A DNA stretch of 49,085 nucleotides, taken from the NCBI RefSeq assembly GCF_000485595.1, contig NW_014577094.1, forward strand, positions 333,209 through 382,293, in the 5' to 3' direction. The DNA is from Priapulus caudatus. Lineage: Eukaryota; Priapulida; Priapulimorpha; Priapulimorphida; Priapulidae. Made by a program: the position numbers and the translations under genes. Below are positions 24,401 through 36,313 of the stretch, piece after piece. Under the pieces are notes generated by a model. It made no database searches. It was not told the origin of the DNA and saw only the letters and a list, made by a program, of their open reading frames with translations. Each line of letters opens with the position of its first letter. Position 1 is the first letter of the stretch.

Positions 24401-27400
24401 TAGAAATCGATGGCAAGCAAGAGCATCCACTTCTCTTTAGTGTGAGTCATCTAGATTATTTTTATTTATTTTACCACAAAACTGCTGTGTGTGTTTGAGT
24501 GCAAGTATTGTATGTCTGAGTTTTTGCTTTCAAATTTGTAATTGAAAAATGCCTTGTCATTTGATTTGTGATTCAGGAAAATTATGTCACAAATTCACAA
24601 ATTATGTTTGTGAGTCTGTATTATGTAGTTCTCGATTTGGCAATTTTGGAATGCCGTTGCCTAACGATTTTGTAACGCTCTGTAACCATGATAAATTTCA
24701 AATTACTTTCTGAATTGTTATTGTATTAGCATCTGTATTTGGTAAAAAAAATATCTAAACTAAGTGGAATCACATATGTATTGCCTCCAAATTGTATTTC
24801 CCTAACAAATTTTGTGAAGTAAACAATTGTATTTTCCATGAGGAGCTTGATACATTAGGGTCCAAACACACTAATCTCACTATCATTCACTACAGCTATT
24901 TAAAGATACACGAATCATCCAGCGAATAGTCGATGCACATGAGAGTAATGAACAAAACCAGTAAGTGTCATTATTTCACCTGATGAACGAGCTGCCCAAT
25001 GTTGCCCTATTTCTAGAGCAGTTGTGGTGCTGTCTTGGACATGTCATGTGTGCAAAGCATCGTCTGTAGCATGATGGAGCTGTAATATTCATGTGCAGTG
25101 CTGCCATGCTGTGTTTTACTGTTCTTGCCTCGCTTACCTTTATGTCACGATGTCATTGTGGCAGTGTGAAAGAATTAGCAGTTACTGGTTGTATGCCAGG
25201 GGCAGAATTTTAACTTTCGATCAAAAGAGTCCAGTAGATTCCATATCCCGTAATAAGGAGTCACAGAAACATGAGGGTGCAGTCTAGCTCAATGCTAAAG
25301 CTAGCAATAATGCATGAACAGTATGAGACAGAAACAGACTGATAAATTATTGCATTAACTGCTCTACAAAATGTGGTTATGAAAATGGTGAAAACAGTAT
25401 TGTATTCAAGTTTAATGTTTTTGGATTTTTGATTACGAATAGCAGAATTTTCAGGGAGTCGTATGTTTCCTACTGGTGTTAAATTAAGGACATTAATTTA
25501 ACTCTCGATTCGTGATAACTTCTGGCATGTCATAATTGGAACTGGATCATGAATAGCAACTAGTTAATTAATCTCGTTTAATTAATGCCGTCACTAATGA
25601 CTTAAAGGGCTAAACCCGGAGGACGACGGGCAGGCTACATGGGTCATCTGACTAGAATAGCCAACGACATCGTCACCACACTCGGGTCGAGCAGCAATAA
25701 GGAATTGATAAAGGAAGCGATGCAAGGTATGCGCTCGAGATTCGTAACTGGGATATCTTGGTTTACCAATCGGTGAATGATTGGAATGGCTTTTGCTATT
25801 AAACTCGAGGTAAGAATCGTGAGTCGAAGTATGAAAATTGTGTTTTAGAAGCAACAGCTAGCTGTAATGAATCCTAGTAAGTCGAATGTTCAAAGGGATA
25901 CATTACTCTAAGTTCTTTGGATATTTTCTGTTAAAATAGGTTAAAATTATGCTAGGTAAAATGTTTCATCGTTTATGGTTCAATATTCATTCGAAATATT
26001 TTTTGAAAATGTTTTAAAACTGACGGCTATACCGATGCTTACAACAACGGTGACGCCACTGCGAGCTAGTGCTATGGAGCGCATCCCCTGAAAAAGTTGT
26101 GCAAAGCAACGTTTCTGGCTACAGGCTACACACTGCAGGCAAGTGTCTTTCTTATTTATTAATTTAAGGCAGAAGGATTGCAAGATCTTATAAACGACAC
26201 TTTCAGTTATATATGGACGAATTATGTCCTAAAAATAAAATATCGTTCGTGTAAATAGCATTTAGGTATAAACATAATTGCACTTGTGATTAACGCCTCG
26301 GTCTGTAACATGCTAAATAAATTGGCAAATGCCGCAACTTTTTCAGGGTAGCAGCACATTCAAGGTGTCATGTCAAGCACCTAAAAATAAAGATTTCAAA
26401 ATTCAATTGTTCTATGACAAACGTGAATGTGTAATTAATAGAAATTTGTAGGTATATGCTATTATTTATGCATTTACTATCATAAATTAATATACTCTAA
26501 AATTCTAGGGGAACATATCCTTAAAGTCCGGCAGTTTCCTGCGTGAGTAATTTTGGAACTTTCCATTCTTAGAAACGCCTGATGATTACCTACAGCGCTG
26601 GGAAACGTGTGTACTGGTGCCTTAGCTGAAATCAACAAAAGAAGTCCCTGACAAGCGTACAGATCATACGTACATCTTTATGAATGTTAATCTGATCGTT
26701 AACAATTTCATTGTTTTTACAGTTTAAAACATGTTAAAGAGCATTTAAATATGACAAATATATGTTTAACTATTTCTCATAATTATATGTTACCAATAAA
26801 GGTGAAAAAATCCTTTACTAGAAATCTTAGGTGTGAAGGTGTGGGATACCTCAGAAGGCCCTGACATATAGAATAATGCTTAAAGGATTAGGGAAAACTA
26901 TAATATATTTAGTGCTATAAAACAATTGCTTATATCAGAAACTAAAGGATTGCATTTATTTCACGTTTTTTTTTCTTGTACACGATAATTTCTAAACCAA
27001 GTGCACACAAGTTAGTGAAGATGACAATGCAAGATTACAAAGACATTCCTTTTCATCAAGATACTGTCATTACAACAAGGTATTATTCTTTGCTGGTGTT
27101 TTAGTATAGTTTTCATCTCCTACAGTAGGGCATTCTCGCAACTCCTACAGCTACGTGTTTACTGTGTACTTAATCATGGATTTGTGTTTGTGCGTGCAAC
27201 AGCGTATTTCGTGCGTTTGATGTGTGCCGAAATACAGGAAGGTTACGTGCGGGGCTGTGTTCGTGCATCGTCCGTCACTGCACGAGAGCGCTCCGGATGC
27301 ATGCATGTCAGTGTCTTGTGGTTCGTGCAAATCTAAATATTACATTCCACGTAGTTGCCTGCTTTCAGTCGTTCAACGATTATCGGACGCAGCAAATGAC

Positions 27401-30400
27401 GAGCAACTTCCCGGAGCAGTTTGGCTACAGCGAGGAGGAATTCGCGGAGCAAGAGGACACATCAGCGCCCCCTTAGACAAATTCCAAAACCTGAACTTAA
27501 CATCAGCGCCGATGAACCGGTGGTATCATTTAGATAGAAAATGCACTCGCATTCTCATTCTCCTTATACCCTTTTTTCTAGACCGTCTTAATGTAAAAAT
27601 TGGCATCTGAATGCATCACATTTTTATCATTTGCACAACAATCAATTTTATTATGCACAAGTGGCTTTCCACATGCATGTGAAAGCCATGTGTGCAATGA
27701 TAAATTCAGCCGATTAGTGGATGCAAAAGTTCTCTTAATTGGAATTTCTTATTATTGTTTCAGTACGTATTTAATTATTCAAATTCAGAAAAGCATCTCG
27801 ACTAAAGCAAATAAGATTTCAGTGGAATTAAATGGACTCTTCGTTGTCAACACTGTTCAACACTGTCAAATTTGTTAGGTGCACTTGGCCAGTCAATGAT
27901 TGTAATTGTGATTGATTTGATAAGGTCTGTTACATGGAAAACCTCTAACAACAACAGCATAAACAACTAATAACAGCAAGAATGAACAGTAATAGTTCAC
28001 ATTGATCTAGGATTGAAACCAGATTTCATTATTAGATTGTTAACTGGTACAGCAACCTCCATAATGATGCTTTCACACATTTGCAGAAATGTGGGATGTG
28101 ACGTACACCGTTTGTATAAACAATAATTATGAAATAGTATAAAACTAAGTATAATTCTCATCTGATTTCCATAGTTTTACTGTGTTATCCATTTCAGCCA
28201 GGAAACGAATCCCTGTTCGACAATAGCCAGTGCCCGTTTACAGCCCTTGATGAATCCTGACTCGGACGAGGAGTGGGAAGAAAAGCAGATAACATTTTCA
28301 CCTGATCTGCAGAATATACAGCTAGGTATAAAACTAATTAGTTCACTATTATTAGACTAACCAGTGAGTTTATTTATGATTTGTAATGTCACAGTCGTAG
28401 AATTTCTACTTGAAGTTATTAGGAATACGTGCAACATTTAACCGAAAGCATTTCTATTCAACTCTGTTGGTGGTACGCTTACAGAAGTAAAATCTTATAT
28501 TAAAGGTTCTCCTATTTAGGTGTATACAGTATACATGATTCTTATGCTATGCAGTGCTCCAGTGATGTAAAGTAAAATCCAAAGAGTATGATTGAAACTA
28601 GAACTATTTCGCAGGACAGAATTTTTCATTTGTTGATTTCGTTTCGTTCGTTTGCTCAGCAAACTTTCATCGACGATTCACACATCCAGTAGGCAGCGAG
28701 TCAGATAGTTCGGACTGCGATGATGAAACTCCGGCTCCCAAACAGATCTGTTCCAAACCGTCCAAACGGTGAAGAAAGGATGGAGATAGAAGGCGTCGAT
28801 AGTAAGTCGCGTGCGCTCTCATACCTCTTGGGGATACGTATATGAGTTTCGAAGTCACAGGGCGGCATCAGGAATATTTACATTGTGTTCAACTTCCTTG
28901 GATACTCGTGGATAAAACGTGGCATGCTTTACCACATCAGTCTGTGCCACTGTCATTGCGTGAGCAGCACTAAACAGCTAGTGTGTGCTATGAGTTTTTC
29001 TGTGTCTGAGGTGACATATCAATGGTATTGTGCCTTAGATGTGACTCCAAATGGAGACGAGGTGCCCATTGGCAGTTGACAGTTCTTCCCCGTGGCAACG
29101 AATGCGAATTGTCATGGGAATCTGGCAACAATATGTCAAACCCATTCGATTCATCAACCTCATCTGCAGAAGAAAGAGTTGAAATGATTACCACGGGGAA
29201 GAGTTGGGCCGACTTCTCACATATGGATTCTTCCGATAGTCTAAGTAACAGGTATAATGAGGCGGATAATTAATTATGATAAAATAGGGTATAAGATTCA
29301 AGATTTGATATCGTGCTGTACACACCCCGGGCTATTAAAGGCATACTAGGTCCATTGTTATGCAAATGTTTACGAATGTTAGAGTAACTGGCACCCTTGT
29401 GTGGTTAATAAGTACATAACCTTACATCCAAAACGCCGTATAGTTTGTCCAATATCACTGCTGTGTTACTAAGAAATGTCTAATGAAATCACCGTCCAAG
29501 AATCGGATATGTTACAGTTTCAAACAACGCTCGCGCTGCGCGGTGTTGATACAGACTTTATAGTGCGCACACGGACATTTTTCGCGCAAAAGAGCATCTC
29601 GCTCCGTACGACAATGCTATCAATCAGTGATTCTCGTAGACAACGTGATAAGGACATGGCTTTAAAACTACAGTTCACAACACAATATACTGCCTACTGC
29701 TGTTCATACCAGATAACGGCCGGATTGGGTGTCAGGGTTCACTGCTCCATGTCCGATTCGTTTACTGTGTGTTTACTCATTTCCATGTTTTAGTCCATGG
29801 CCGTGGTTACACCGCTGACACCTCCATTTCATTAGCATCCAAAACATACGTTGCAGCAAATGTCTACTTGACGTCTCATAAGCCATATCATCGCTCATGC
29901 TTGCACACTGCTCAAACAATGAAGATGCCCCTCGTTGAAGATGTCTCGCACACNNNNNNNNNNNNNNNNNNNNNNNNNATGCTCAGCGAAAAGCCGTTGG
30001 ACCAAAGTTGGGTGGGTTATCGTTTCAGATTCCCGATCATCCTGTTCTCTAACTTTTCTTACGTCTACAGTCCAGTCCCCCTTCACCCCATCCCTTGATC
30101 TCAACAACCCAAAGTTTGATGTTGAAACAAATTATAACACGAATTTTACACGATGCTGTCACACTATTTACGATTTCCATGTTCCGGATTCGGTTCGGAT
30201 TTCGGATCGGATTTCGGATCGGATTTAGCGATACACATCGGATTCGGATTCGGATTCGGATTCGGATTCAAAAATTGCCACCGGATTCGGATTCGGATGG
30301 AATTCAAAATAGCCATCGGATTCGGATTCGGATTCGGATTTTCAAAAATGCTGTCGGATCGGATTTTTGGTTCATGTCGGATCCGACGCACAGCACTACT

Positions 30401-33400
30401 GCGAGCGCATCCCCTGAAAAAGTTGTGCAAAGCAACGTTTCGGCTACAGGCTACACACTGAGGGTCTTTCTTATTTATTAATTTAAGAGCAGAAGGATTG
30501 CAAGATCTTATAAACGACACAGTTTCAGTTATAATATGGACGAATTTGTCCTAAAATAAATATCGTTCGGTTAAATAGCATTTGGGTATAAACATAATTG
30601 CACTTTTGTGATTAACCCTCGGTCTGTAACATGCTAAATAAATTGGCAAATGCGCAACTTTTTCAGGGTAGCAGCACATTCAGGGGTGTCATGTCAGCAC
30701 CTAAAAAATAAAGATTTCAAAATTCAATGTTGTTCTATGACAAACGTGAATGTGTAATTATAGAAATTTGTAGGTATATGCTATTATTTATGCATTTACT
30801 ATCATAAATTAATATACTCTAAAATTCTAGGGGAACATATCCCTTTAAAGCTCCGGCAGTTTCCTGGTGAGTAATTTTGGAAACTTTCCATTTCTAGAAA
30901 CGCCTGATGATTACCTACAGCGCTGGGAAACGTTTGTGACTGGTGCCTTAGCTGAAATCAACAAAAAGAATGTCCCTGACAAGGTACAGATCATACGTAA
31001 CATCTTTATGAATGTTAATCTGATCGTTAAACAATTTCATTGTTTTTACAAGTTTAAAACATGCTTAAAGAGCATTTAAATATGACAAATATATGTTTAA
31101 ATATTTCTCATAATTATATGTTACCAATAAAGGTGAAAAATCCTTTACAGAAATCTTAGGTGTTGGAAGGTGGTGGGATACCTCAGAAGGCCCTGACATA
31201 TAGAATAATGCTTTAAACGAGATTAGTAAAACTAGTAAATATTTAGTGCTATAAAACAAATTGCTTATATCAGAAACTAAGAAGATTGCATTTATTTCAC
31301 GTTTTTTTTTCTTGTACAGATAATTTCTAACCAAGTGCACACAAGTAGTGAAGATGACAATGCAGATTACAAAGACATTCCTTTTCATCAAGATACTGCA
31401 TTACAACAGGTATTATTCTTTGCTGGTGTTTTAGTATAGTTTTCATCTCCTACAGCTACGTGTTTACTGTGTACTTAATCATGGATTTGTGTTTGTGCGT
31501 AGCAACAGCGTATTTCGTGCGTTTGATGTGTGGCCGAAATACAGGAAGGTTACGTGCGGGGCTGCTGTCGTGCATCGTCCGTCACTGCCACGAGAGCGCT
31601 CCGGATGCATGATGTCGTCGTGGTTCGTGCAAATCTAAATATTACATTCCACGTAGTTTGCCTGCTTTCAGTCGTTCAACGATTATCGGACGCAGCAAAT
31701 GACGAGCAACTTCCCGGAGCAGTTTGGCTACAGCGAGGAGGAATTCGCGGAGCAAGAGGAGCACATCAGCGCCCCCTTAGACAAAATTCCAAACCTGAAC
31801 TTCAACATCAGCGCCGATGAACCGGTGGGTATCTTTAGATAGAAAATGCACTCGCATTCTCATTCTCTATACCCTTTTTTCTAACCGTCTTATGTAAAAA
31901 TTGGCATCTGAATGCATGCATTTTTTATCATTGCACAACAATCAATTTTATTATTGCACAACGTGGCTTTCACATGCATGTGAAAGCCATGTTGTGCAAT
32001 GATAAAATTCAGCGATTAGTGGATGCAAAAGTTCTCTTAATTGGAATTTCCTTTATTATTGTTTCAGTACGTATTTAATTATTCAAATTTCAGAAAAGCA
32101 TCTCGACTAAAAGCAAATAAGATTTCAGTGGAGTTAAATGGAACTCTTCGTTGTCAACACTGTTCAACACTGTCAAATTTGTTAGGTGCACTTGGCCAGT
32201 CATGATTGTAATTGTGATTGATTTGATAAGGTCTGTTACATGAAAACCTCTAACAACAACAGCATAAACAACCTAATAACAGCAAGAATGAACAGTAAGT
32301 AGTTCACTTGATCTAGGATTGAAACCAGATTTCATTATTAGATGTTTAACGGTAACAGCAACCTCCATAATGATGCTTTCACACATTTGCGAAAATGTGG
32401 GATGTGACGTACACGTTGTATAACAATAATTATTAAATAGTATAAAACTAATATAATTCTCATCTGATTTCCATAGTTTTACTTGTGTATCCATTTCAGC
32501 CAGGAAACGAATCCCTGTTCGACCAAATAGCCAGTGCCCGTTTACAGCCCTTTGATGATCCTGACTCGGACGAGGAGTGGGAAGAAAAGCAGATAACATT
32601 TTCACCTGATCTGCAGAATAATACAGCTAGGTATAACTAATTAGTTCACTATTATTAGACTAACCAGTGAGTTTATTTATGATTTGTAATGTCACAGTCG
32701 TAGAATTTCTACTTGAAGTTATTTAGGAAATACGTGCAACATTTACCGAAAGCATTTCTATTCAACTCTGTGTGGTACGTTACAGAAGTAAAATCTTATA
32801 TTAAAGGTTCTCCTATTTAGGTGTATACAGTATACATGATTCTTATGCTATGCAGTGCTCCAGTGATGTAAAGTAATCCAAAGAGTATGATTGAAACTAG
32901 AACTATTCGCAGGACAGAATTTTTCATTTGTTGATTTCGTTCGTTCGTTTTGCTCAGCAAACTTTCATCGACGATCCACACATCCAGTAGCAGCGAGTCA
33001 GATAGTTCGGACTGCGATGATGAAACATCCGGTCCCAAACAGATCGTTTCCAAACCGTCCAACGGTGAAGAAAGGATGGAGATAGAAGGCGTCGATAGTA
33101 AGTCGCGTGCGCTCTCATACCTCTGGGGATACGTATATGAGTTACGAAGTCACAGGGCGGCATCAGAATATTTACATTGTGTTCAACTTCCTTGGATACT
33201 CGTGGATAAAAACGTGCATGCATTACTCACATCAGTCTGTGCCACTGCTCATTGGTGAGCAGCACTAAACAGCTAGTGTGTGCTATGAGTTTTTCTGTGT
33301 CTGAGTGTGACATATCAATGTTATTGTGCCTTAGATGTGACTCCAAATGGAGACGAGGTGCCCATGGCAGTTGACAGTTCTTCCCCGTGGCAACCGAATG

Positions 33401-36313
33401 CGAACTTGTCATGGGAATCTGGCAACAATATGTCAAACCCATTCGATTCATCAACCTCATCTGCAGAAGAAGAGTTGAATGATTCCACGGGGAAGAGTTG
33501 GGCCGACTTCTCCAATATGGATTCTTCCGATAGTCTAAGTAACAGGTATAATGAGCGGATAATTAATTATGATAAAATAGGGTATAAGATTTCAGATTTG
33601 ATATCGTGCTGTACAACTCCCGGGCTATTAAAGGCATACTAGGTCCATTGATTATGCAATGTTTACGAATGTTAGAGTAACTGGCACCTTGTGTGGTTAA
33701 TAAGTACATAACCTTACATCCAAACGCGTATTAGTTTGTCCAATATCACTGCTGGTTACTAAGAAATGTCTAATTGAAATCCACAGTCCAAGAAATCGGA
33801 TGTTTACAGTTTCAAACCGCTGGCAGCGGGTGTGATACAGATTTATAGTGCACCGGACATTTTTGCACGCATGCTCGGCCGTACGCAATGCTATCATCAG
33901 TGATTTCGTAAACACGGACGCTCGTGATAAGGAACCTGTTGTCAGGGCTGTCCGTGATTCGTACGTGTGTTTTACTCCATTTCCATGTTTAGTCCATGGC
34001 CGTGGTTACACCGCTGACACCTCCATTTCATCTAGCATCCAAAACATACGGGTTGCACAAATGTCTACGTCATCGCTTGACTACTGGGTGACATTTACGG
34101 CACGTAAATCAATATCAACAACCGAATTCAAGTCTTGCTTGTAATGTAACCAGCAGTGATATTGGACAAACTAATACGCGTTTGGCTATAAGGTTATGTA
34201 CTTATTAACTACACAAGGTGCCAGTTACTCTAGATTCGTCAACATTGCATAATCAATGGGCCTAGTATGCCTTTAAGGCTTGCTATTCTTTACTAACGTT
34301 CACTATCAAGTTCAGCAGTGTGGGAAATTTTATTTTTAATGGCAGTCATGGTATATGAGCAACATAGAAGTGTATTTGCTTTTAGCAGCTTGGAACATAG
34401 TCCAAGGAATAGTAGCCCAATTGAAATGGACACGGAGGTTATATCCACTACGCATAACACTAAAACTCCATCTTCCTCTGCAGAGAAATATGGTATGGCG
34501 ATATTTTTTGCACTAATGGTGTATTCCCTTTGAATGACAATATATAAAATGGCTTGGCGAATGCAACTGAGATTACATCGTATTTGCTAAAAATTATTGT
34601 TTGACATTGTAATGTATATCAACCTGTTATTATTGATAATTATCTACATTTTCATCACATTTTTTATTCTATAAATTGGTTGGTGTCATGTGGATACCTA
34701 ACGTTCACATAGTAGAATCCTTCAGCATGGTAAAGGTTCTGATGGGTTACACATGTGAAACGGATATAGATTTCAGTTTAAAGCCAGGTGCCCGTTGTCA
34801 GAAACAAAATTGGTCTTAACACTAGTCTTAACATTAACTTTTTCTCTTAGACCGTTGACAGAAACGCTGCGAAGTTATGAGAATGGAAAATCAGATTTTC
34901 TCATAACAATACTAAACAAAGTGATGTCGACGGTCTAGGAGAAAGTGTTAATGTTAAGACTAATGTTAAGACTAATTTTGTTTCGGATAACGGGCCCCAG
35001 GATTGCGAACATTATTTCCAACCAGTCTCGTGTTTTCCACACTTTTACGACACTTGCCATTATTGCTAAACAGCAACTGTCTAGAGTAACGCTAACATGT
35101 CTTAGAACCTTCGTTCATGGCTATATTCACCAAAACATGCACGATCCGAGTTTTGATTATCACGGCCATTTCTTGCGAATCTCGCGATAGCGCCAGCTAT
35201 CATCCAATTTCAAAATAGAAACGGAAACGGAAACTACACAAAATCAGATGCCCTTTTGTTTGAATTAGGTGCACTATGGGTGCACTTGTAACTTGTTGGT
35301 AGACTAAGGCACCATTTGCAAATTCATCGTCGCTATAATCAAATGTGCCATGGTGTTACGGCATGTTCAATTCCATTTTTCTATGCCATAACAGCATAAA
35401 TTCTTTGAATTCTGCGTTTTGGAGCAATGTTTTCGCAATAAACCCTTTAAAGTACTTGATTATTAATGCCTTCTCCTCACATATACATGTCCCAATTGTG
35501 CCTTATCACATTTTTAACACTATTGTATTTTGACCACAGTTGTAGGAAATTCGTTAACAAATGAGAGCAGTAATGATGATGAAGAAGAGGAGAGTAAGAT
35601 CGAACCCAATGAGAACTCCTGCAAATCAATTCAGCTCACAACGTCACAATGGTAAGGCACTTGTGTTCATGTGTACTTGGAAAAATATATATTTATATAA
35701 ATTGCAAGCATTGTGAAACATAATTATAATTGCTGTCGTAATACATACTCTAAAATGACCTGTATTCTGTACATTATTTGAGCCGTATGTGATGGCATGT
35801 ATCACAAATCTTGCAGCAGCACTTGTGAATCGGGAGATTGCTGTGAAACATGCCCGCCATGTGAAATCAAGAAAAGCAAACCAAACGGACCTTCATCAGA
35901 GGTTGAAAATGATGCCACGGTTGAAAGTATACCTGAAAAGTAAGTAGCACTACACTTCTGCTATCATTAGGTTCTTGCTGTGTTTTGAACAACCAAGTAT
36001 CAGTAATGTAGACCAAATCTGCCTACTGCAGTATTACAGATATAAGCTTGTTATTATGCAAGCATGCCAAAATCATTCGTTAGAATTTTTATTATGAGAG
36101 ATATTGAAGTGTATTCTTGATAGAACATCTTGAGTCACTAATCCGTGGTTTATAGTACTGTGGATGCAACGCATGACGTTGCGAGTGACTTGTAGGTTTT
36201 TTACAAGTGCGTACGTTTTTAATCGCAGCGGAAAGTGCGTGGTATCATCACCGCCTGCCTCGCCGACCCAGCTACCATTTGTACCAACGCCCGAGCCCAA
36301 CAATCCGTTATGA
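18411..36313 (+). CDS. PPP6R: Serine/threonine-protein phosphatase 6 regulatory subunit (SAPS domain), 23 exons
   Basis: Scaffold/regulatory subunit of PP6, which binds the PP6 catalytic subunit through the SAPS domain (family knowledge). Exons: 18411-18470, 19420-19499, 19931-20017, 20227-20413, 20678-20815, 21660-21725, 22285-22397, 23043-23156, 23424-23553, 23957-24109, 24316-24441, 24896-24960, 25608-25726, 30898-30983, 31320-31409, 31672-31824, 32500-32630, 32958-33097, 33335-33545, 34389-34492, 35540-35651, 35817-35939, 36229-36313. Every phase joins; the total is 2673 nt, 890 aa, close to vertebrate PPP6R3. Recognisable SAPS stretches are [80 protein letters not shown] and MGHLTRIAN. 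The tail is acidic and serine-rich ([29 protein letters not shown]). The acceptor at 18390 lies 20 nt before the ATG, so a non-coding first exon exists upstream. Exons 14-19 also appear in a damaged extra copy at 26073-29885. Which of the paralogues PPP6R1-3 is not distinguishable. Confidence 0.95.
18499..19235. mobile_element. Long-arm inverted-repeat element in PPP6R intron 1 (TCAAGAG family)
   Basis: The left end is TCAAGAGCGTATAAAGAAGG; the complement of the right end is TAAGGAGCGTATTAAGAAG. The arms are about 260 bp each (about 18499-18760 and 18980-19235) and highly similar. They include GTACAACGGTGAAATGCTGAA on the outside and GAAAACCGACTCGAGATC inside. The same 5-bp word TATAA appears immediately outside both ends. 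Open frames within are mirror products of the arms. It is related to 14204-14638 by its ends. Confidence 0.75.
22469..22612. repeat. GC-rich inverted repeat in PPP6R intron 7
   Basis: Arms of about 30 bp at 22469-22498 and 22583-22612 share GGCGGTGTGGCTCGC and GGGAGATTG, with only two or three mismatches. They are separated by about 84 bp containing the small palindrome GGTACCGGTATGCCGG. GC content is well above the surrounding intron. It could be a transposon end pair or a transcribed hairpin. Confidence 0.6.
22883..22912. repeat. Solo end of the TCAGGAG foldback family
   Basis: The word CCCTATTATCTACTCCTGA is the complement of the TCAGGAGTAGATAATAGGG end seen at 3089, 48598 and 49037. No matching left end is found nearby, so it is a fragment or solo end. 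Confidence 0.5.
26073..29885 (+). pseudogene. Error-laden extra copy of PPP6R exons 14-19 and introns (probable assembly duplication)
   Basis: This block aligns from end to end with 30403-34080. Equivalents of exon 14 (about 26575-26657), 15 (about 26993-27079), 16 (about 27369-27520), 17 (about 28199-28330), 18 (about 28661-28800) and 19 (about 29039-29251) are all present in the same order. Single-base insertions and deletions are scattered through exons and introns alike. Exon 14 loses bases after GGGAAACGT, the exon 15 acceptor CAG becomes CACG, and exon 16 has several one-base indels. The other copy keeps every frame and splice site. Even spread across coding and non-coding DNA is expected of raw single-molecule read error, not of pseudogene decay. 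A true tandem duplication cannot be excluded. Confidence 0.8.
29954..29978. other. Assembly gap of 25 Ns
   Basis: Exactly 25 unknown bases, a round number used as a placeholder for gaps of unknown size. It lies between the two copies of the PPP6R exon 14-19 block. Confidence 0.99.
30183..30384 (+). repeat. GGATTC hexanucleotide repeat
   Basis: Runs of GGATTC, with variants GGATTTC and GGATCGG, fill about 200 bp, interrupted by AAAATTGCCACC and AATAGCCATC-type spacers. Repeated arginine-isoleucine or phenylalanine-glycine frames across it are artefacts. It sits right beside the duplicated block boundary. Confidence 0.85.
31914..32010. repeat. Near-perfect palindrome in PPP6R intron 16
   Basis: TTGCACAACGTGGCTTTCAC runs directly into ATGCATGTGAAAGCC and ATGTTGTGCAA, a stem of about 23 bp with essentially no loop, centred near 31978. 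An outer ATCATTGCACAAC word at about 31927 also pairs with GTTGTGCAATGAT on the right. The damaged copy has the same palindrome near 27672. Confidence 0.65.
33628..34276. mobile_element. TTAA-bounded MITE with ~135-bp inverted arms in PPP6R intron 19
   Basis: Both ends read TTAAAGGCATACTAGG followed by a CCATTGATTATGCAATG word. The arms (33628-33762 and about 34142-34276) are close complements, including CTTGTGTGGTTAATAAGTAC on the left and its counterpart on the right. A TTAA at each boundary is the target preference of piggyBac-type elements, though the terminal sequence itself is not diagnostic. No transposase. Confidence 0.65.
34784..35001. mobile_element. CCCGTTGTCAGAAAC MITE, copy A (PPP6R intron 20)
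   Basis: The left end CAGGTGCCCGTTGTCAG and the right end (complement GGGGCCCGTTATCCG) lead into the shared AAACAAAATT, GTCTTAAC and TTAACTTTTTCTC words in inverted orientation. A second member is at 46239-46450. The flanks show no clear duplication. No coding capacity. Confidence 0.65.

Noticed and set aside
29476-29793. 105-codon open frame in the damaged PPP6R copy
   Set aside because: It lies in the interior of a TTAA-bounded MITE, and the intact copy does not preserve the frame.
26073-29885. True processed or tandem pseudogene of PPP6R
   Set aside because: Introns are retained, so it is not processed. One-base indels are as common in introns as exons and an N gap follows, so an assembly artefact is more likely, though not proven.
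30095-30520. Open frames with repeating RIRIRI, FGFGFG or NPNPNP
   Set aside because: Translation of the GGATTC hexanucleotide array on either strand.
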